Positions 7,437 through 15,218 of a stretch of 33,340 nt of DNA are shown here, piece by piece; positions within the stretch are counted from its first letter, which is position 1; each line of letters begins with the position of its first letter. The position numbers were made by a program, and so were the translations under genes. The DNA comes from Minthousia sp045628125 (lineage in GTDB: Bacteria; Bacteroidota; Bacteroidia; Bacteroidales; Bacteroidaceae). The notes below the pieces were generated by a model. That model was not told the origin of the DNA and searched no databases. It worked only from the letters and a program-made list of their open reading frames with translations. The stretch spans positions 1 to 33,340 of the forward strand of contig JAZQPA010000028.1 of the NCBI GenBank assembly GCA_045628125.1, in the 5' to 3' direction.

Positions 7437-8603
7437 ATGAAGATTCTGAACAACTCTATTGTGAAATTACTGCTGGCACTAGCATTAGGTATTGTCATCG
7501 GCCAGTTTGCAAGTGCGGACATCATCCGCATCATATTATCCATCAAGCAGATCAGTGGACAAATCATCTTTTTCCTGGTGCCTCTGATTATTCTGGGTTT
7601 TGTGGCTCCAAGCATCGCGCAGTTGAAGAGCAATGCCTCACGCATTATCCTGTTTGCTTTCGGTATTGCCTACTTGAGTTCTGTGGGTGCCGCCTTTTTC
7701 AGTGTGGCAACCAGCTACCAGATTGTTCCACTGCTGAACATCCAGTCCAATGTGGGGAATGCTGTAACACTGCCTGAAATGCTCTTCCAACTGGATATTC
7801 CACCGGTAATGAGCGTTATTTCCGCATTGCTGCTGGCTGTATTCCTGGGATTAGGAACAGCCTGGACCAAAGCCGACCTGATGGAACGTCTGCTGCAGCA
7901 GTTCCAGCAAATCGTACTGAAGCTGGTGACCTATATCCTGCTGCCTATCCTGCCTATCTTTGTGGCAGCCAACTTTGCTATCCTGGCTTACCAGGGCGAT
8001 GTGGCACGTTTTGCCATCTTCCTGCCTGTAATCCTGATTGTCATCGTTTGCCACTATATCTGGCTGGCACTGCTTTACGGCATAGCAGCCGTGTATTCCG
8101 GCAAGAACAGCTGGCATGTGCTCCGCCACTATGCCCCAGCCTATTTCACCGCTTTAGGTACCATGTCATCGGCAGCCACTCTGGGTGTGGCACTGGATTG
8201 TGCCCACAAGAGCGATGTTCTGGATAAGAAAGTGGCAGATTTCAGTGTGCCACTGTTTGCCAACATTCACCTTTGCGGTTCCGTACTGACTGAGGTGTTC
8301 TTCATTGCTGTGACCTCGCAGTTACTTTACGGAGAGATGCCGACCATGGGAACCTATGCCCTATTCATCCTACTGCTTGGCATCTTTGCCATCGGAGCAC
8401 CGGGTGTTCCCGGAGGAACCGTTTTGGCCAGTTTAGGTCTGGTCATCTCAATAGTAGGATTTGACGATGCCGGAACAGCACTGCTCATCACCATTTTTGC
8501 TCTGCAGGACAGTTTCGGAACAGCCTGCAATGTAACCGGAGACGGTGCCCTGACATTAATGGTTCAAGCTTTTGAAAACCGCAAGAATAAGAAAGACTTA
8601 TAA
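7437..8603 (+). CDS. Dicarboxylate/amino acid:cation symporter (DAACS family)
   Basis: A 388-residue inner-membrane symporter with the fold of glutamate/aspartate and serine/threonine transporters (GltP, DctA, SstT). It has about eight helices and two re-entrant hairpins. Recognisable family segments are the N-terminal ALALGIVIGQFA, GQIIFFLVPLIILGFVAPSI, ALGTMSSAATLGVALD (the HP1 serine-rich hairpin region), GAPGVPGGTVLASLG (HP2) and FALQDSFGTACNVTGDGA (TM8, the substrate and sodium site, where DxxxTxxNVxGD is typical). Substrate cannot be read from sequence; an amino acid or dicarboxylate is likely. No strong terminator is visible before the next promoter. Confidence 0.92.
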   Translation: MKILNNSIVKLLLALALGIVIGQFASADIIRIILSIKQISGQIIFFLVPLIILGFVAPSIAQLKSNASRIILFAFGIAYLSSVGAAFFSVATSYQIVPLLNIQSNVGNAVTLPEMLFQLDIPPVMSVISALLLAVFLGLGTAWTKADLMERLLQQFQQIVLKLVTYILLPILPIFVAANFAILAYQGDVARFAIFLPVILIVIVCHYIWLALLYGIAAVYSGKNSWHVLRHYAPAYFTALGTMSSAATLGVALDCAHKSDVLDKKVADFSVPLFANIHLCGSVLTEVFFIAVTSQLLYGEMPTMGTYALFILLLGIFAIGAPGVPGGTVLASLGLVISIVGFDDAGTALLITIFALQDSFGTACNVTGDGALTLMVQAFENRKNKKDL

Positions 8604-8655
8604 CAGACATAAGTACAAATATTAGAAATACCTATAGATTCCTCCTTTTTTATTG

Positions 8656-8663
8656 TATATTTG
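8656..8663 (+). promoter_or_regulatory. -7 element of the lysR promoter
   Basis: TATATTTG (TAnnTTTG) lies 31 bases before the chosen ATG at 8694. It overlaps an in-frame TTG at 8661, which argues against that upstream start. Confidence 0.5.
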
Positions 8664-8693
8664 CAAGGCAAGACAATAGAAAAGGAGGTTTTT

Positions 8694-9623
8694 ATGGAAA
8701 TCAGGCAATTGAAGTATTTTGTCGGAATTGCCGAAACCGGTCGGTTTTCCGACGCATCCAAAGAACTGTTCATCTCACAAAGTGCCGTATCGCAACAGAT
8801 CAAACTGCTGGAAGAGGAGCTGGGCACTCAGCTCTTTATCCGTTACAAGCACGGAGTCACTTTAACGGAAAGCGGTCAGGAACTGCTACCTTATGCCAAA
8901 CAGGTGCTGAAAAGCGTCAGTGACTGCTATGACCGGATAGCCGACCTGAAAGGACTGCTTTGCGGTGAACTGAATGTGGGACTGACCTATACCCTGGAAC
9001 CTTATCTCAGAGCCACCATGCTGAGATTCATGAAAGCGTATCCCAAAGTCCAACTGAATGCCCATTACAAAAACCTTTCCGAACTGCTGAAAAAACTGCG
9101 GCTTGGTGAAATTGACGTCATGCTGTCGATGATGCCCACCAGCCCTCATGATTTCTGCGAATCCGTTCCGCTGCTGGAATACCGGTTGGCAGCTGTAATG
9201 CGAAAGACCCACCCACTGGCCAGCAAAAAGGAGCTGACATTTGACGATCTCAGGCACCAGTGCCTCATCCTGCCAGAAAAAGGACTGCGGGACCGGAACG
9301 CCATTGAGAGTTTTATCCACACGGACACCGGTGACCTGAATGTAAGGGCATTGGTCAGCGATGTAAACGCCATCATGAACCTCCTGCAAGAATCCAGCTC
9401 TGTATCCATTCTGGCAGAGAACATCACTGACGGGTATCCGAATCTTTGTACTGTACCGATTTCAGGATTAACCGCCCCCGTCAGGGTTTATGCCCACTTC
9501 AACCACGACTCAGGGCGCAAACATAGTGCAGATGTGCTGGTGGACATGTTCAAGGAATCATCCGCCTTTTGTGTGCAGAAGCGGAAAATGTCGGGAGCAA
9601 AGGAACATACCGTTATATTATAA
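8694..9623 (+). CDS. LysR-family transcriptional regulator
   Basis: A 309-residue LysR regulator. The winged helix-turn-helix is at residues 1-60 (MEIRQLKYFVGIAETGRFSD, then SQSAVSQQIKLLEEELGTQLF). A linker helix and a periplasmic-binding-protein-like effector domain follow from about 90 to 290. ATG 8694 is the start because a perfect Shine-Dalgarno AAAGGAGG stands just before it, unusual in this window, and the family always begins near MEIRQLxYF. The regulated genes are not clear. The usual divergent partner is absent, because the neighbour upstream runs in the same direction, so the symporter operon is only a guess. Confidence 0.92.
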   Translation: MEIRQLKYFVGIAETGRFSDASKELFISQSAVSQQIKLLEEELGTQLFIRYKHGVTLTESGQELLPYAKQVLKSVSDCYDRIADLKGLLCGELNVGLTYTLEPYLRATMLRFMKAYPKVQLNAHYKNLSELLKKLRLGEIDVMLSMMPTSPHDFCESVPLLEYRLAAVMRKTHPLASKKELTFDDLRHQCLILPEKGLRDRNAIESFIHTDTGDLNVRALVSDVNAIMNLLQESSSVSILAENITDGYPNLCTVPISGLTAPVRVYAHFNHDSGRKHSADVLVDMFKESSAFCVQKRKMSGAKEHTVIL

Positions 9624-9636
9624 TTCACTGATAATC

Positions 9637-9668
9637 AGCCCGAGCGAAAGCCCGGGCTATTTTTTTTG
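9637..9668 (+). terminator. Intrinsic terminator after lysR
   Basis: AGCCCG and CGGGCT (9637-9642, 9652-9657) pair around a purine-rich loop, followed by eight T. The terminator lies 13 bases after the lysR stop. Confidence 0.85.
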
Positions 9669-9741
9669 GAAAAAATATGCTGATGGATGTAATAAAAAGA
9701 AGATATTTGCGACTAATAAGGCAAAGAACAACATCAAAACA

Positions 9742-10233
9742 ATGAGCAATAAAGAGCAGGAACAGAAGTTCCTTTCCTTAATAGAGGAGAATAAAAAAAT
9801 AATATATAAGGTGAGTCTGATGTATACAGACGACCAGGAAAGCCTGGATGACACCTATCAGGAGATTGTCCTGAACCTGTGGACCGCTTTTCCCAAATTC
9901 AGGGGCGACAGTAAAAGTTCCACCTGGGTGTATCAAATAGCACTTAACACCTGTGTAAGTGAATTGAGAAAAAAGAAGTCCAGGCCCCTGTCCAGTCCAA
10001 TGACCTACGACATAGAACAGTTGATGGACGACAGTGAGGAATACAAATCCAATGTAAAGGAACTCTACAAACTGATCAGCCAACTCACCAAACTGGAACG
10101 CGCAGTCATCATGCTGTGGCTGGATGAAAAAAGTTACGATGACATATCAGAGGTTTTAGGAATTTCAAAAACCAATGTAGGAGTCAAGATAAACCGAATC
10201 AAAGAGAAATTAATAAAAATGTCTAATAAATAA
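9742..10233 (+). CDS. RNA polymerase ECF-type sigma-70 factor
   Basis: A 163-residue extracytoplasmic-function sigma factor. Region 2 spans about 18-80 (SLMYTDDQESLDDTYQEIVL, then FRGDSKSSTWVYQIALNTC, the -10 recognition helix). Region 4 spans 110-160 (LTKLERAVIMLWLDEKSYDD, then EVLGISKTNVGVKINRIKEKL, the -35 helix-turn-helix). ATG 9742 (MSNKEQEQ) is preferred; the frame stays open far upstream, but that part overlaps lysR in another frame and has no family similarity. It is followed after 11 bases by a membrane protein that may control it. Confidence 0.92.
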   Translation: MSNKEQEQKFLSLIEENKKIIYKVSLMYTDDQESLDDTYQEIVLNLWTAFPKFRGDSKSSTWVYQIALNTCVSELRKKKSRPLSSPMTYDIEQLMDDSEEYKSNVKELYKLISQLTKLERAVIMLWLDEKSYDDISEVLGISKTNVGVKINRIKEKLIKMSNK

Positions 10234-10244
10234 AAAAGAAAACT

Positions 10245-10844
10245 ATGGAACTTGAAGTACTTAAGCAAAGATGGAACGAATTGGACAACCGCTTGTCTAA
10301 AGTAGAAACCCTGAATCAGAAGGCTGTACAGGAAGCAGTCAAGGTACGTACCTCCTCAACCATTGACAAACTCAAGATCAAAGCATGGGCAGGACCTGTC
10401 ATCGGTATGTTTGCCTTAGCTATTGTATTGAATGCGGTAACCAACAATGATGAGATGAGAGCTATTCTGAATCCGAACTCAGTAACCGCTTTGTGGGTAT
10501 TCTCTCTCATTGTTCTGGTCTACGGTTTCATTGAGGCAGCCTTGACATCACACATCCAAATCACTGATCCAACCACCAAGATCATGAAGCATGTGGCAAC
10601 ATACAAGAAGGTAAAGACTTACAGCCGACTGGCAAGCTTACCTATCGTTACCGGATTTGGTGCACTGTTTATCTTCTTCGAGAGAGGATGGATCATTGAA
10701 AGAGGACGCATACTGCCAGTTGTTATCTTCTTCGTAGTATATTGCCTGATTACGGTATATGCATTTATCATCCAAAAGCGCCAGGATGATAGACTGCTGA
10801 ATGAGCTGGACAATGAACTGAAGGAACTGAACGAACTCTCATAA
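10245..10844 (+). CDS. Four-helix membrane protein paired with the ECF sigma factor (possible anti-sigma)
   Basis: I do not recognise a named family with certainty. The 199-residue protein starts with a soluble amphipathic, probably coiled-coil helix of about 40 residues (MELEVLKQRWNELDNRLSKV). Four membrane helices follow at about 46-65, 82-102, 128-146 and 154-176, and it ends with an acidic, leucine-rich helical tail (LLNELDNELKELNEL). A cytoplasmic N-terminal helix linked to membrane helices, encoded 11 bases after an ECF sigma factor, is the layout of a membrane anti-sigma factor. The usual zinc-binding HxxxCxxC motif is absent and no FecR domain is present. Function is inferred from position only. 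Confidence 0.7.
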   Translation: MELEVLKQRWNELDNRLSKVETLNQKAVQEAVKVRTSSTIDKLKIKAWAGPVIGMFALAIVLNAVTNNDEMRAILNPNSVTALWVFSLIVLVYGFIEAALTSHIQITDPTTKIMKHVATYKKVKTYSRLASLPIVTGFGALFIFFERGWIIERGRILPVVIFFVVYCLITVYAFIIQKRQDDRLLNELDNELKELNELS

Positions 10845-10852
10845 AATCAAGA

Positions 10853-10884
10853 GCAGGTCTTGGAGAAATCCAAGGCCTGTTTTC
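10853..10884 (+). terminator. Intrinsic terminator of the ECF sigma operon
   Basis: An 11-bp stem (CAGGTCTTGGA with TCCAAGGCCTG, one G.T pair) around a GAAA-type loop, followed by a T-rich run. Confidence 0.88.
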
Positions 10885-10947
10885 TTTCCCTAATCTCCCG
10901 TTAAGAATTACGAATCAACAAGTGTAATCTCCTCTTTATGAAAGCAC

Positions 10948-10955
10948 TATTTTTG
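10948..10955 (+). promoter_or_regulatory. -7 element of the desulfoferrodoxin promoter
   Basis: TATTTTTG fits TAnnTTTG, 41 bases before the chosen ATG 10997. No clear -33 box is visible. Confidence 0.5.
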
Positions 10956-10996
10956 CAACGTAACAAAAGAGTACTAACCCTTAAATGATAGTGATT

Positions 10997-11377
10997 ATGG
11001 ACGAGAGATTTTTTGAATGCCAGACCTGTGGCAATGTAGCCGTAATGGCTGTATCCAGTGGTGTTATACCCTACTGCTGTGGTGACGAGATGAAGCCTCT
11101 CCGGGCAAACACCACCGATGGAAATGTGGAAAAGCATGTGCCGTGGGTAGAGATTATCAGTGACCACCGGATGAAAGTAAAAGTGGGCAGTATGCCCCAC
11201 CCGATGACCGAGCAGCACCACATCAAATTTATCTGTCTGGAAACGGATGACGGTTATCAGCTGAAATATCTGGAGTTTAACACTCCAGCAGAGGTGTACT
11301 TACGCTATTCAGGCAAACCTCTGGCTGTTTATGCCTACTGCAACATTCACGGGTTGTGGAAAGTTGATTTGAAGTGA
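10997..11377 (+). CDS. Desulfoferrodoxin (superoxide reductase, two-iron type)
   Basis: A 126-residue superoxide reductase, which reduces superoxide to hydrogen peroxide in the cytoplasm without making oxygen. The N-terminal desulforedoxin-like domain has the four cysteines of iron centre I (C8, C11, and the pair C27-C28). The second domain has the ligands of the catalytic centre II: E45/H47 (EKHVPW), H68, H74, C115 and H118 (CNIHGLW). With the start at ATG 10997 these positions match the classical desulfoferrodoxin numbering closely, whereas the in-frame ATG at 10985 adds four residues (MIVI). The product peroxide could be removed by the rubrerythrin at 6267-6806. Confidence 0.94.
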   Translation: MDERFFECQTCGNVAVMAVSSGVIPYCCGDEMKPLRANTTDGNVEKHVPWVEIISDHRMKVKVGSMPHPMTEQHHIKFICLETDDGYQLKYLEFNTPAEVYLRYSGKPLAVYAYCNIHGLWKVDLK

Positions 11378-11383
11378 AACAAC

Positions 11384-11427
11384 AGGGGGATGACCGATCG
11401 GCATCCCCCTTATCTTTATTATTTTTT
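11384..11427. terminator. Bidirectional terminator between converging genes
   Basis: AGGGGGATG and CATCCCCCT (11384-11392, 11402-11410) form a perfect 9-bp stem, and the loop itself holds the palindrome CCGATCGG. A T-rich stretch follows on the plus strand. It overlaps the last codons of the DUF362 gene, which converges from the other side. Confidence 0.8.
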
Positions 11428-12663
11428 CTTGTAAACCAGCTCAATCTTGGTATATTTCTTCTCCACCGCATTGTTCCAATGCTCAGCCACGCCCAGGCTC
11501 TTCAAGGTTGTACCGTCTCCCTCTGGATCATACTGCGTCTGCGAAGGAGCATTGTCTGCCATAGCAGCCTCAACCATATATGCATCGGCATAGTTCAGGT
11601 CAGGAGCATCGGGGAATTCAGAAGCGATAAAATCCAGACCCACGGCATCAATGGCCACCGGATCCTGCGAAGCCAGCAAAGAGCATGGCCAATCTCCATT
11701 GAATGGAGCCATGTTCCACTTTGGTTTAGGCTGACCATCCACCAACTTACAGCCATATAAACCATCAATCAGGTACAGCATGGTCTTTCCACCAATATCC
11801 TTATGGCCCATGTAATCAACGAATGTGATATACTTAGGTCTTCCCTGCTTATCCTGATTCATGTTCACATGGGCATTCTTGCGCCAATCTGCCTCAATAT
11901 CCACCACGCCATACCAGTTTTTACCACACAAGGTAACCCCCTGGCCAACATGGCCTTTCAGCAACGCCATATTGATCAGATAATCGGCATCGGTACAAGC
12001 AGTAGTCAAACCGGTACGCATACGGGCACTTTCCTTGGAATAATGAACCGCATTGGCAACAAAGTCCGATTTTGTTCTACCCTCTCCACCGATATGATCC
12101 ACATAATTCACATTAGGGAATTCACCATGACACTTCATATAAACACCATTGGTCAGGTAACGGCTGGCATCGAAAACAGTGATACATTCCTGAGGTACGC
12201 CTGCCGACTTTACCAGAGAGCGTATCAGGGCCAGAACCATGGTAGGAGAAGCATTCACCTCACCACTCTCCTCATAATTGTACGTATTGTTCATGTTGAC
12301 CTTAATACTTACCTTCTGGCCTTTCTTGTATCCTGTCTTCTGGCCATGAACCTTCATATTGAACGACTTGAACAAAGCTGCCCAAGCCTTCTTCTCGTTC
12401 TTATCACCGGTCAGGGTTGTTAAGGCATTAGCCACCAGCCAGTCGGCTGATTCCTGATTGTTCCAACGGTCTTCATACCAATTACCGTTGCCCTCACCTG
12501 GCCATGTAGTAGCACCCGGTGCATGAGCCCATGCCACACGCCCTGGATGAATACCTTGAGGGGTTCCGATAGGATCATTGACTCCACGCATCATCTTAAT
12601 GTCCTGTGCCTGCATACTCATTGCGCATGCCAACAGCATTAATGCAAAACTTACTCTCTTCAT
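11419..12663 (-). CDS. Exported DUF362-domain protein
   Basis: A 414-residue protein with a clear signal peptide (MKRVSFALMLLACAMSMQAQ, cleavage after residue 20). The mature part is a DUF362 domain: VSIKVNMN near the start, PTMVLALIRSLVKSAGVPQE, VFDASR, LINMALLKGHVGQGVTLCGK and the characteristic SQDPVAIDAVGLDFI. Many DUF362 proteins carry ferredoxin-like clusters; here no CxxCxxC motif is present. The biochemical function of this domain is not established. It is the last gene of a three-gene operon with a DUF1080 protein (33 bases upstream) and a Tat-exported oxidoreductase, so a role in the same extracytoplasmic glycoside metabolism is inferred. Confidence 0.82.
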   Translation of the reverse strand: MKRVSFALMLLACAMSMQAQDIKMMRGVNDPIGTPQGIHPGRVAWAHAPGATTWPGEGNGNWYEDRWNNQESADWLVANALTTLTGDKNEKKAWAALFKSFNMKVHGQKTGYKKGQKVSIKVNMNNTYNYEESGEVNASPTMVLALIRSLVKSAGVPQECITVFDASRYLTNGVYMKCHGEFPNVNYVDHIGGEGRTKSDFVANAVHYSKESARMRTGLTTACTDADYLINMALLKGHVGQGVTLCGKNWYGVVDIEADWRKNAHVNMNQDKQGRPKYITFVDYMGHKDIGGKTMLYLIDGLYGCKLVDGQPKPKWNMAPFNGDWPCSLLASQDPVAIDAVGLDFIASEFPDAPDLNYADAYMVEAAMADNAPSQTQYDPEGDGTTLKSLGVAEHWNNAVEKKYTKIELVYKKK

Positions 12664-12696
12664 ATTAACACGTCTTTTTAGCCGTCATTTAAAAAC

Positions 12697-13473
12697 TCAA
12701 TCCAGAACCTTTATTTTAATATTCTTGTACATCACATGGTGACCATGATCCTGTAAAAGAATCGGTGCTTCCTGGAAATTACCGAAATTAGGCCAGTCCT
12801 TATATTTACTATACGCTACCAGAGCATTGAACATCTGGTTGTTTCGCTCATATTCCAATAATTTAGCACCATTCAGCCAGTGCTCTACATGGTTGCCTTG
12901 GACTACAATAGTTGCCGTATTCCATCCCTCTTTGTTGACTGGTTTGTCAGCTGGGGCAGGAATCAAGTCATAAAGTGATCCCAAAGTACGGTTACCTTTC
13001 ACGCCCAGTTTTGCATCCGGATGTAAATCATCGTCCAGAACCTGAAATTCGCATCCAATAGCAGAGCCCTCACCATTCTTGTTCAATTCCAAATTAACAA
13101 AGTACTTAATGCCGCTATTAGCACCTGGAGTGTATTTGAAATCAACCTTCAAGATGAAATTCCTGAAATTCCGTTCTGTAATGATGTCACCACCAACAAC
13201 AGATTCACCACCTCCTGTTGTGATTACCTGAAGCATACCATCACGGGCAATCCAAGCCTCTGAACTGATGGATGCATGCTTGGCACTTTTCCAACCCTCC
13301 AGTGTCTTTCCGTCAAACAATAATTCCCAACCTTCCCTCTTTTCCTGATCAGTCAATGAGTTGTCTGTACTCATTTCTGTTGGCACCGAAATGTTTGTTG
13401 ACTTTGTCGTTTTCTGAGCTTGTACGCATAATACTGTTGCCAATAGTGCAACTAAAACTATCGCTTTTTTCAT
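12697..13473 (-). CDS. Exported DUF1080 protein (3-keto-disaccharide hydrolase family)
   Basis: A 258-residue secreted protein with signal peptide MKKAIVLVALLATVLCVQAQ. The mature part is one DUF1080 (PF06439) concanavalin-like jelly roll, with family segments GWELLFDGKTLEGWKS, NFILKVDFKYTPGANSGIKY, IGCEFQVLDDD, GSLYDLIPA, VVQGNHVEHWLNGAKLLEYE and the C-terminal ILLQDHGHHVMYKNIKIK. The family includes enzymes that cleave 3-keto-glycosides made by Gfo/Idh/MocA dehydrogenases. The partner oxidoreductase is encoded 20 bases upstream, which supports this role here; the actual glycoside is unknown. Confidence 0.9.
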   Translation of the reverse strand: MKKAIVLVALLATVLCVQAQKTTKSTNISVPTEMSTDNSLTDQEKREGWELLFDGKTLEGWKSAKHASISSEAWIARDGMLQVITTGGGESVVGGDIITERNFRNFILKVDFKYTPGANSGIKYFVNLELNKNGEGSAIGCEFQVLDDDLHPDAKLGVKGNRTLGSLYDLIPAPADKPVNKEGWNTATIVVQGNHVEHWLNGAKLLEYERNNQMFNALVAYSKYKDWPNFGNFQEAPILLQDHGHHVMYKNIKIKVLD

Positions 13474-13493
13474 ATTATCTTTCTTTTCAATAT

Positions 13494-14933
13494 TTACATT
13501 TTATAGAATTGTTCCCAACCGCGACGTGGTTCAGGACCAACCAAAAGTGCGTTAGCAAATGGATTATTTGTTATCACCTTATTACGCTCATCAAAGAACA
13601 ACTGTGCATTCAGGCGTTGAGCAATAACTCCCAATGAGAATGCCTGGCACAATGGACCTACAATTTGAAATGGAGAGCGTGTTTTTTCGATACCTAAACA
13701 TGCATTTAGGAAATTTTCGTAGTGATTGGATGGGCTTTGAGGCACTTCTATCTTTGCCACAACATCAGCTAATTCCTTACCACGGTCACCAATAATCTCC
13801 AATGTGGCAGCATGTGTTCCTCCCTTGAAAATTGTACCATCTGCCTGGTATATTTCTTTTCCCGGATTCAAGGTAACCTGAGTAGTTTCTGTATAATTGG
13901 TTACTGGCACATTATGGTTTTCGATGGATGCTCCATAGTCTTTTGGTAATTCTGGATAGTTCCCCAATCCGTCGTACCAAGTAATATCCACTGGAGGATT
14001 TCCGTTTCGAGCAGGGAAACGGAACAATATAGTGGACGAGAACGGATAAAAGAATTGATTCCAACCTTCCACCTTCTTCAGAGTAACTTCATAAGGAAGA
14101 CCCAGTTCACAGAATTCATGAATAGTATCGATAATGTGTGCAGCCCAATCGCCCAGACACCCCATTCCAAAATCGTACCAGCAACGCCACTGTCCCTGAT
14201 GATAGTCATGATTATAATCGTGCCAATGACGAGGGCCCAACCAGGTATCCCAATCCATTCCGGCAGGCAACGCCTCCTCACGAGGGAAACGATGGATATC
14301 GGCAGACCATTTGTGCCAGCGCCGAATATTATTCATATGAGCGTTCACCTTTGTCACGTCCTTTATCAGTCCGGCTTCTTTCCAGGCCTTAAATTGGAAA
14401 TAATTGGCCTCTGAATGTCCCTGGTTTCCCATTTGGGTTGCCAGTTCCGGATGCTTATTGGCTGCATCAATCAGCAATTGGTTCTCCAGAAATGTGCATG
14501 ACAGCGGTTTTTCCACGTACACATGCTTACCCTGATTCAACGCCAGCATTGCTGGAGCAAAATGATTGTGATCTGGAGTGGCAATCATCACGGCTTCAAA
14601 TTCATTGCCTATCTCATCGAACATTTTACGGAAATCCCGGAAAAACTTTGCCTTCGGGTACATCTTACGCACTTTCTCGCACTGTTTTCCATCCAGATCA
14701 ACATCGCATAAGGCAATGACTTCCACACGACCTGTTTTCTCAAATTCTTCGATATTTTGCTCTCCACGATTACCTATTCCGATATAGGCTATCTTAATTT
14801 TAGTAGCAACACTTCGAGTTGTTGCATTTGTCATATTTCGGCCTGCTGCCAAAACCATGTCAGAGGCACCACCCATAGTGAGCCCGGCTGTAGCAATCGA
14901 AATCTGTCTCAAAAAATCACGTCTTGTAACCAT
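13494..14933 (-). CDS. Tat-exported Gfo/Idh/MocA-family oxidoreductase
   Basis: A 479-residue NAD(P)-dependent dehydrogenase with a twin-arginine signal (VTRRDFLRQISIATAGLTMG), so it is folded with cofactor before export. The Rossmann domain begins KIKIAYIGIGNRGEQN (GxGxxG), continues IALCDVD and PDHNHFAPAMLALNQGKHVY, and has the family's EKPLS motif. The C-terminal half is the substrate domain (WHKWSADIHRFP, LGDWAAHIIDTIHEF). Tat export of this family has a precedent in glucose-fructose oxidoreductase. With the DUF1080 protein it probably oxidises a sugar hydroxyl (C3) of a glycoside outside the cytoplasm, so that the linkage can be cleaved. It is first in its operon. Confidence 0.92.
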   Translation of the reverse strand: MVTRRDFLRQISIATAGLTMGGASDMVLAAGRNMTNATTRSVATKIKIAYIGIGNRGEQNIEEFEKTGRVEVIALCDVDLDGKQCEKVRKMYPKAKFFRDFRKMFDEIGNEFEAVMIATPDHNHFAPAMLALNQGKHVYVEKPLSCTFLENQLLIDAANKHPELATQMGNQGHSEANYFQFKAWKEAGLIKDVTKVNAHMNNIRRWHKWSADIHRFPREEALPAGMDWDTWLGPRHWHDYNHDYHQGQWRCWYDFGMGCLGDWAAHIIDTIHEFCELGLPYEVTLKKVEGWNQFFYPFSSTILFRFPARNGNPPVDITWYDGLGNYPELPKDYGASIENHNVPVTNYTETTQVTLNPGKEIYQADGTIFKGGTHAATLEIIGDRGKELADVVAKIEVPQSPSNHYENFLNACLGIEKTRSPFQIVGPLCQAFSLGVIAQRLNAQLFFDERNKVITNNPFANALLVGPEPRRGWEQFYKM

Positions 14934-14981
14934 AGTATTGAATTTTTAAGGTTCGTGTTTTATTCATAAATGAAGCTACTC

Positions 14982-15001
14982 GTGGAATATGAACCTTCCA
15001 C
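14982..15001. repeat. Inverted repeat in the leader of the Gfo operon
   Basis: GTGGAA and TTCCAC (14982-14987, 14996-15001) form a perfect 6-bp inverted repeat with an 8-base spacer. It lies just downstream of the -7 element of the operon promoter, where a repressor operator would be expected. It could also be chance. Confidence 0.35.
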
Positions 15002-15016
15002 ATATACTCCATGATG

Positions 15017-15024
15017 CAAATATA
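15017..15024 (-). promoter_or_regulatory. -7 element of the Gfo-DUF1080-DUF362 operon promoter
   Basis: On the minus strand TATATTTG fits TAnnTTTG. Transcription would start near 15010, giving a leader of about 77 bases. The rest of the 14934-15218 gap is AT-rich, and I see no further gene in it. Confidence 0.55.
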
Positions 15025-15155
15025 CAAAAGAATAAACATAAACACATATATAAAGACCAAATTTTTGACATCTATGTTAATCCTTACATTGCAATCACAC
15101 TAAATGCATATTATTTCTTTTCAGCTTTTTGTTTTTATTTCATACGTCAAGTTTA

Positions 15156-15195
15156 TAAAAAAATGGCGTGTAACCCACAATGAGTCACACGCCAT
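15156..15195 (-). terminator. Intrinsic terminator of dnaK
   Basis: ATGGCGTGT and ACACGCCAT (15163-15171, 15187-15195) form a perfect 9-bp stem. On the minus strand it is followed by TTTTTTTAT, 24 bases after the dnaK stop. Confidence 0.9.
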
Positions 15196-15218
15196 AATAT
15201 TACAAAATTTATATTCAA

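Noticed and set aside
9490..9741. Upstream extension of the ECF sigma frame by 84 codons
   Set aside because: It overlaps the end of lysR and its terminator in another frame and shows no sigma-factor similarity; the family start MSNKEQEQ fits ATG 9742.
14989..15183. 64-codon frame in the gap between the Gfo operon and dnaK
   Set aside because: AT-rich, low-complexity composition, no ribosome-binding site; it runs through the Gfo operon promoter and into the dnaK terminator hairpin.
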